NCBI GenBank assembly: GCA_937892525.1
Contig: CALAEV010000027.1
Location: 1 to 6,861 of the forward strand
Source of the DNA: an uncultured Clostridia bacterium
GTDB lineage: Bacteria; Bacillota; Clostridia; Oscillospirales; Acutalibacteraceae
Direction of reading: 5' to 3'
Length of the DNA stretch: 6,861 nucleotides
The position numbers and the translations under genes are program-made. How positions within the stretch are numbered: the stretch's first letter is position 1; each line of letters starts with the position of its first letter. Under the pieces are notes generated by a model. It was not told the origin of the DNA. It searched no databases and was given only the letters and a program-made list of their open reading frames with translations. Of this stretch, positions 5,937 to 6,861 are shown in pieces.

Positions 5937-6846
5937 TGTGTGCTCCTCCTATAATTTCATTTATATCTTTTATATTTAACTTAGCTAATTCATTTGGTAA
6001 ATCTTCAATAATTGACTTGCAAACATAAGGGTCAACAAGATTTGCAGCACCAACCTGCACTGCAGTTGCACCTGCCATCATAAGTTCAATTACATCTTTT
6101 GCGTTTGAAACGCCACCCATACCGATAATTGGGATTTTAACTGCATCATATACCTGATAAACCATTCTGACTGCAACCGGAAAAATTGCTGAGCCAGAAA
6201 AACCACCCATTTTGTTAGCAATTACAGATTGACGACGTTTAATGTCAATTCTCATACCAAGTAATGTGTTAATTAAACTGATACCATCAGCACCTGCTGA
6301 TTCTGCAGCTTTTGCAATTGACACAATATCAGTAACATTTGGAGAAAGTTTAATGATAATTGGTTTAGTAGTAACTGCTTTAACTGCTTTTACAACTTTT
6401 TCTACAGCAGCTGGCTCTGTACCAAAGCTCATACCGCCATTGTGAACATTAGGACAAGATACATTTACTTCAATCCATCCAACTTGTTCACAAGCGTTGA
6501 TTTTTTCACAAGTGTAAGCATATTCTTCAACTGAAAAACCACTAACATTCGCCATAACAGGTTTATTGAAAACTTTTGCAAGTTTAGGTAATTCTTCACT
6601 TATAACCTTGTCAACACCTGGATTTTGAAGTCCTACAGAATTAATCATACCAGAATTACATTCTGCAATACGTGGTGTTGGATTACCAAAACGAGGTTCT
6701 TTTGTAGTACCTTTGAATGAAAATGTACCAAGAATATTTATGTCATAAAGGTCTGCAAATTCATAGCCAAACCCATAAGTACCACTTGCAGGTATAATTG
6801 GATTGTCAATTTCAATTCCGAGAAGATTTACTTTTGTGTTTACCAT
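5929..6846 (-). CDS. pyrD: Dihydroorotate dehydrogenase catalytic subunit, class 1B type (PyrD/PyrDB)
   Basis: PyrD oxidises dihydroorotate to orotate with FMN in the cytosol. The 305-residue protein has no N-terminal membrane segment, which excludes class 2. Motifs are PASGTYGFG (19-27), FSFKGTT (42-48), GMINSVGLQNPG (66-77), the catalytic EVNVSCPNVHNGG (126-138, Cys131 as base), IIKLSPNVTD (164-173), NTLLGMRID (193-201) and the FMN phosphate-site segments GMGGVSNAKD (242-251) and VQVGAANL (263-270). The sequence resembles the NAD-linked 1B form, which needs the iron-sulfur flavoprotein PyrK. PyrK is not downstream, so it is probably the gene just upstream, outside the window. The ATG has a very strong GGGAGGAG site (6859-6852) and ends with an 8-nt overlap into pyrF. 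Class 1A cannot be fully excluded by eye. Confidence 0.96.
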   Translation of the reverse strand: MVNTKVNLLGIEIDNPIIPASGTYGFGYEFADLYDINILGTFSFKGTTKEPRFGNPTPRIAECNSGMINSVGLQNPGVDKVISEELPKLAKVFNKPVMANVSGFSVEEYAYTCEKINACEQVGWIEVNVSCPNVHNGGMSFGTEPAAVEKVVKAVKAVTTKPIIIKLSPNVTDIVSIAKAAESAGADGISLINTLLGMRIDIKRRQSVIANKMGGFSGSAIFPVAVRMVYQVYDAVKIPIIGMGGVSNAKDVIELMMAGATAVQVGAANLVDPYVCKSIIEDLPNELAKLNIKDINEIIGGAHNG

Positions 6847-6853
6847 ATTATCT

Positions 6854-6858
6854 CCTCC
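6854..6858 (-). promoter_or_regulatory. Ribosome binding site of pyrD
   Basis: The minus strand carries GGAGG seven bases before the pyrD ATG. Only 15 nt of upstream sequence is visible, so neither the pyr promoter nor any leader control can be assessed. Confidence 0.85.
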
Positions 6859-6861
6859 CTT

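Noticed and set aside
1..6861. CRISPR arrays, tRNA/rRNA genes, insertion sequences or defence systems
   Set aside because: No repeat arrays, terminal inverted repeats, RNA gene signatures or relevant protein families were seen. The window is filled by biosynthetic genes and one regulatory spacer.

Overview
This low-GC window is bacterial, and every gene in it lies on the minus strand. Gene content and signals point to a Gram-positive, Clostridia-type anaerobe. There is a separate pyrI beside pyrB (Bacillus lacks pyrI), a class 1B-type PyrD, strong GGAGG-type ribosome binding sites, a consensus housekeeping promoter and a ZTP riboswitch. I cannot name the genus from the sequence alone.

Reading in the direction of transcription (from high to low coordinates), the first half (6846-3226) is a compact pyrimidine operon, pyrD-pyrF-pyrE-pyrB-pyrI. 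Gaps are 0-14 nt and pyrD/pyrF overlap by 8 nt. These genes encode dihydroorotate dehydrogenase, OMP decarboxylase, orotate phosphoribosyltransferase and the two subunits of aspartate transcarbamoylase, so most of the route to UMP is here. The promoter, any leader control and the PyrK electron-transfer subunit are not in view and may lie upstream of the window.

A 243-nt intergenic region (2983-3225) separates the two operons. It holds, in order, a weak AT-rich hairpin after pyrI, a perfect TTGACA-18-TATAAT promoter, a ZTP (pfl) riboswitch aptamer, an intrinsic terminator whose 5' arm reuses the last four bases of the aptamer, and the purE ribosome binding site. The layout is that of an ON switch: ZTP binding should hold the GGGC strand in the aptamer and prevent termination.

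The second half (2982-1) is a purine operon, purE-purC-purF-like-purM, with purM cut by the window edge. Its most unusual gene is the purF-like one. The N-terminal cysteine nucleophile of the glutaminase domain is replaced by glycine (MGGFFG instead of MCGIFG), and other glutamine-site residues also appear lost. The PRPP-binding loop and all four iron-sulfur cysteines are kept. An in-frame stop four codons upstream rules out a missed N-terminus. PurC is also divergent at its usual signature motifs. The operon may therefore make phosphoribosylamine from free ammonia or with a separate glutaminase, or the protein may have another role. This is inference.
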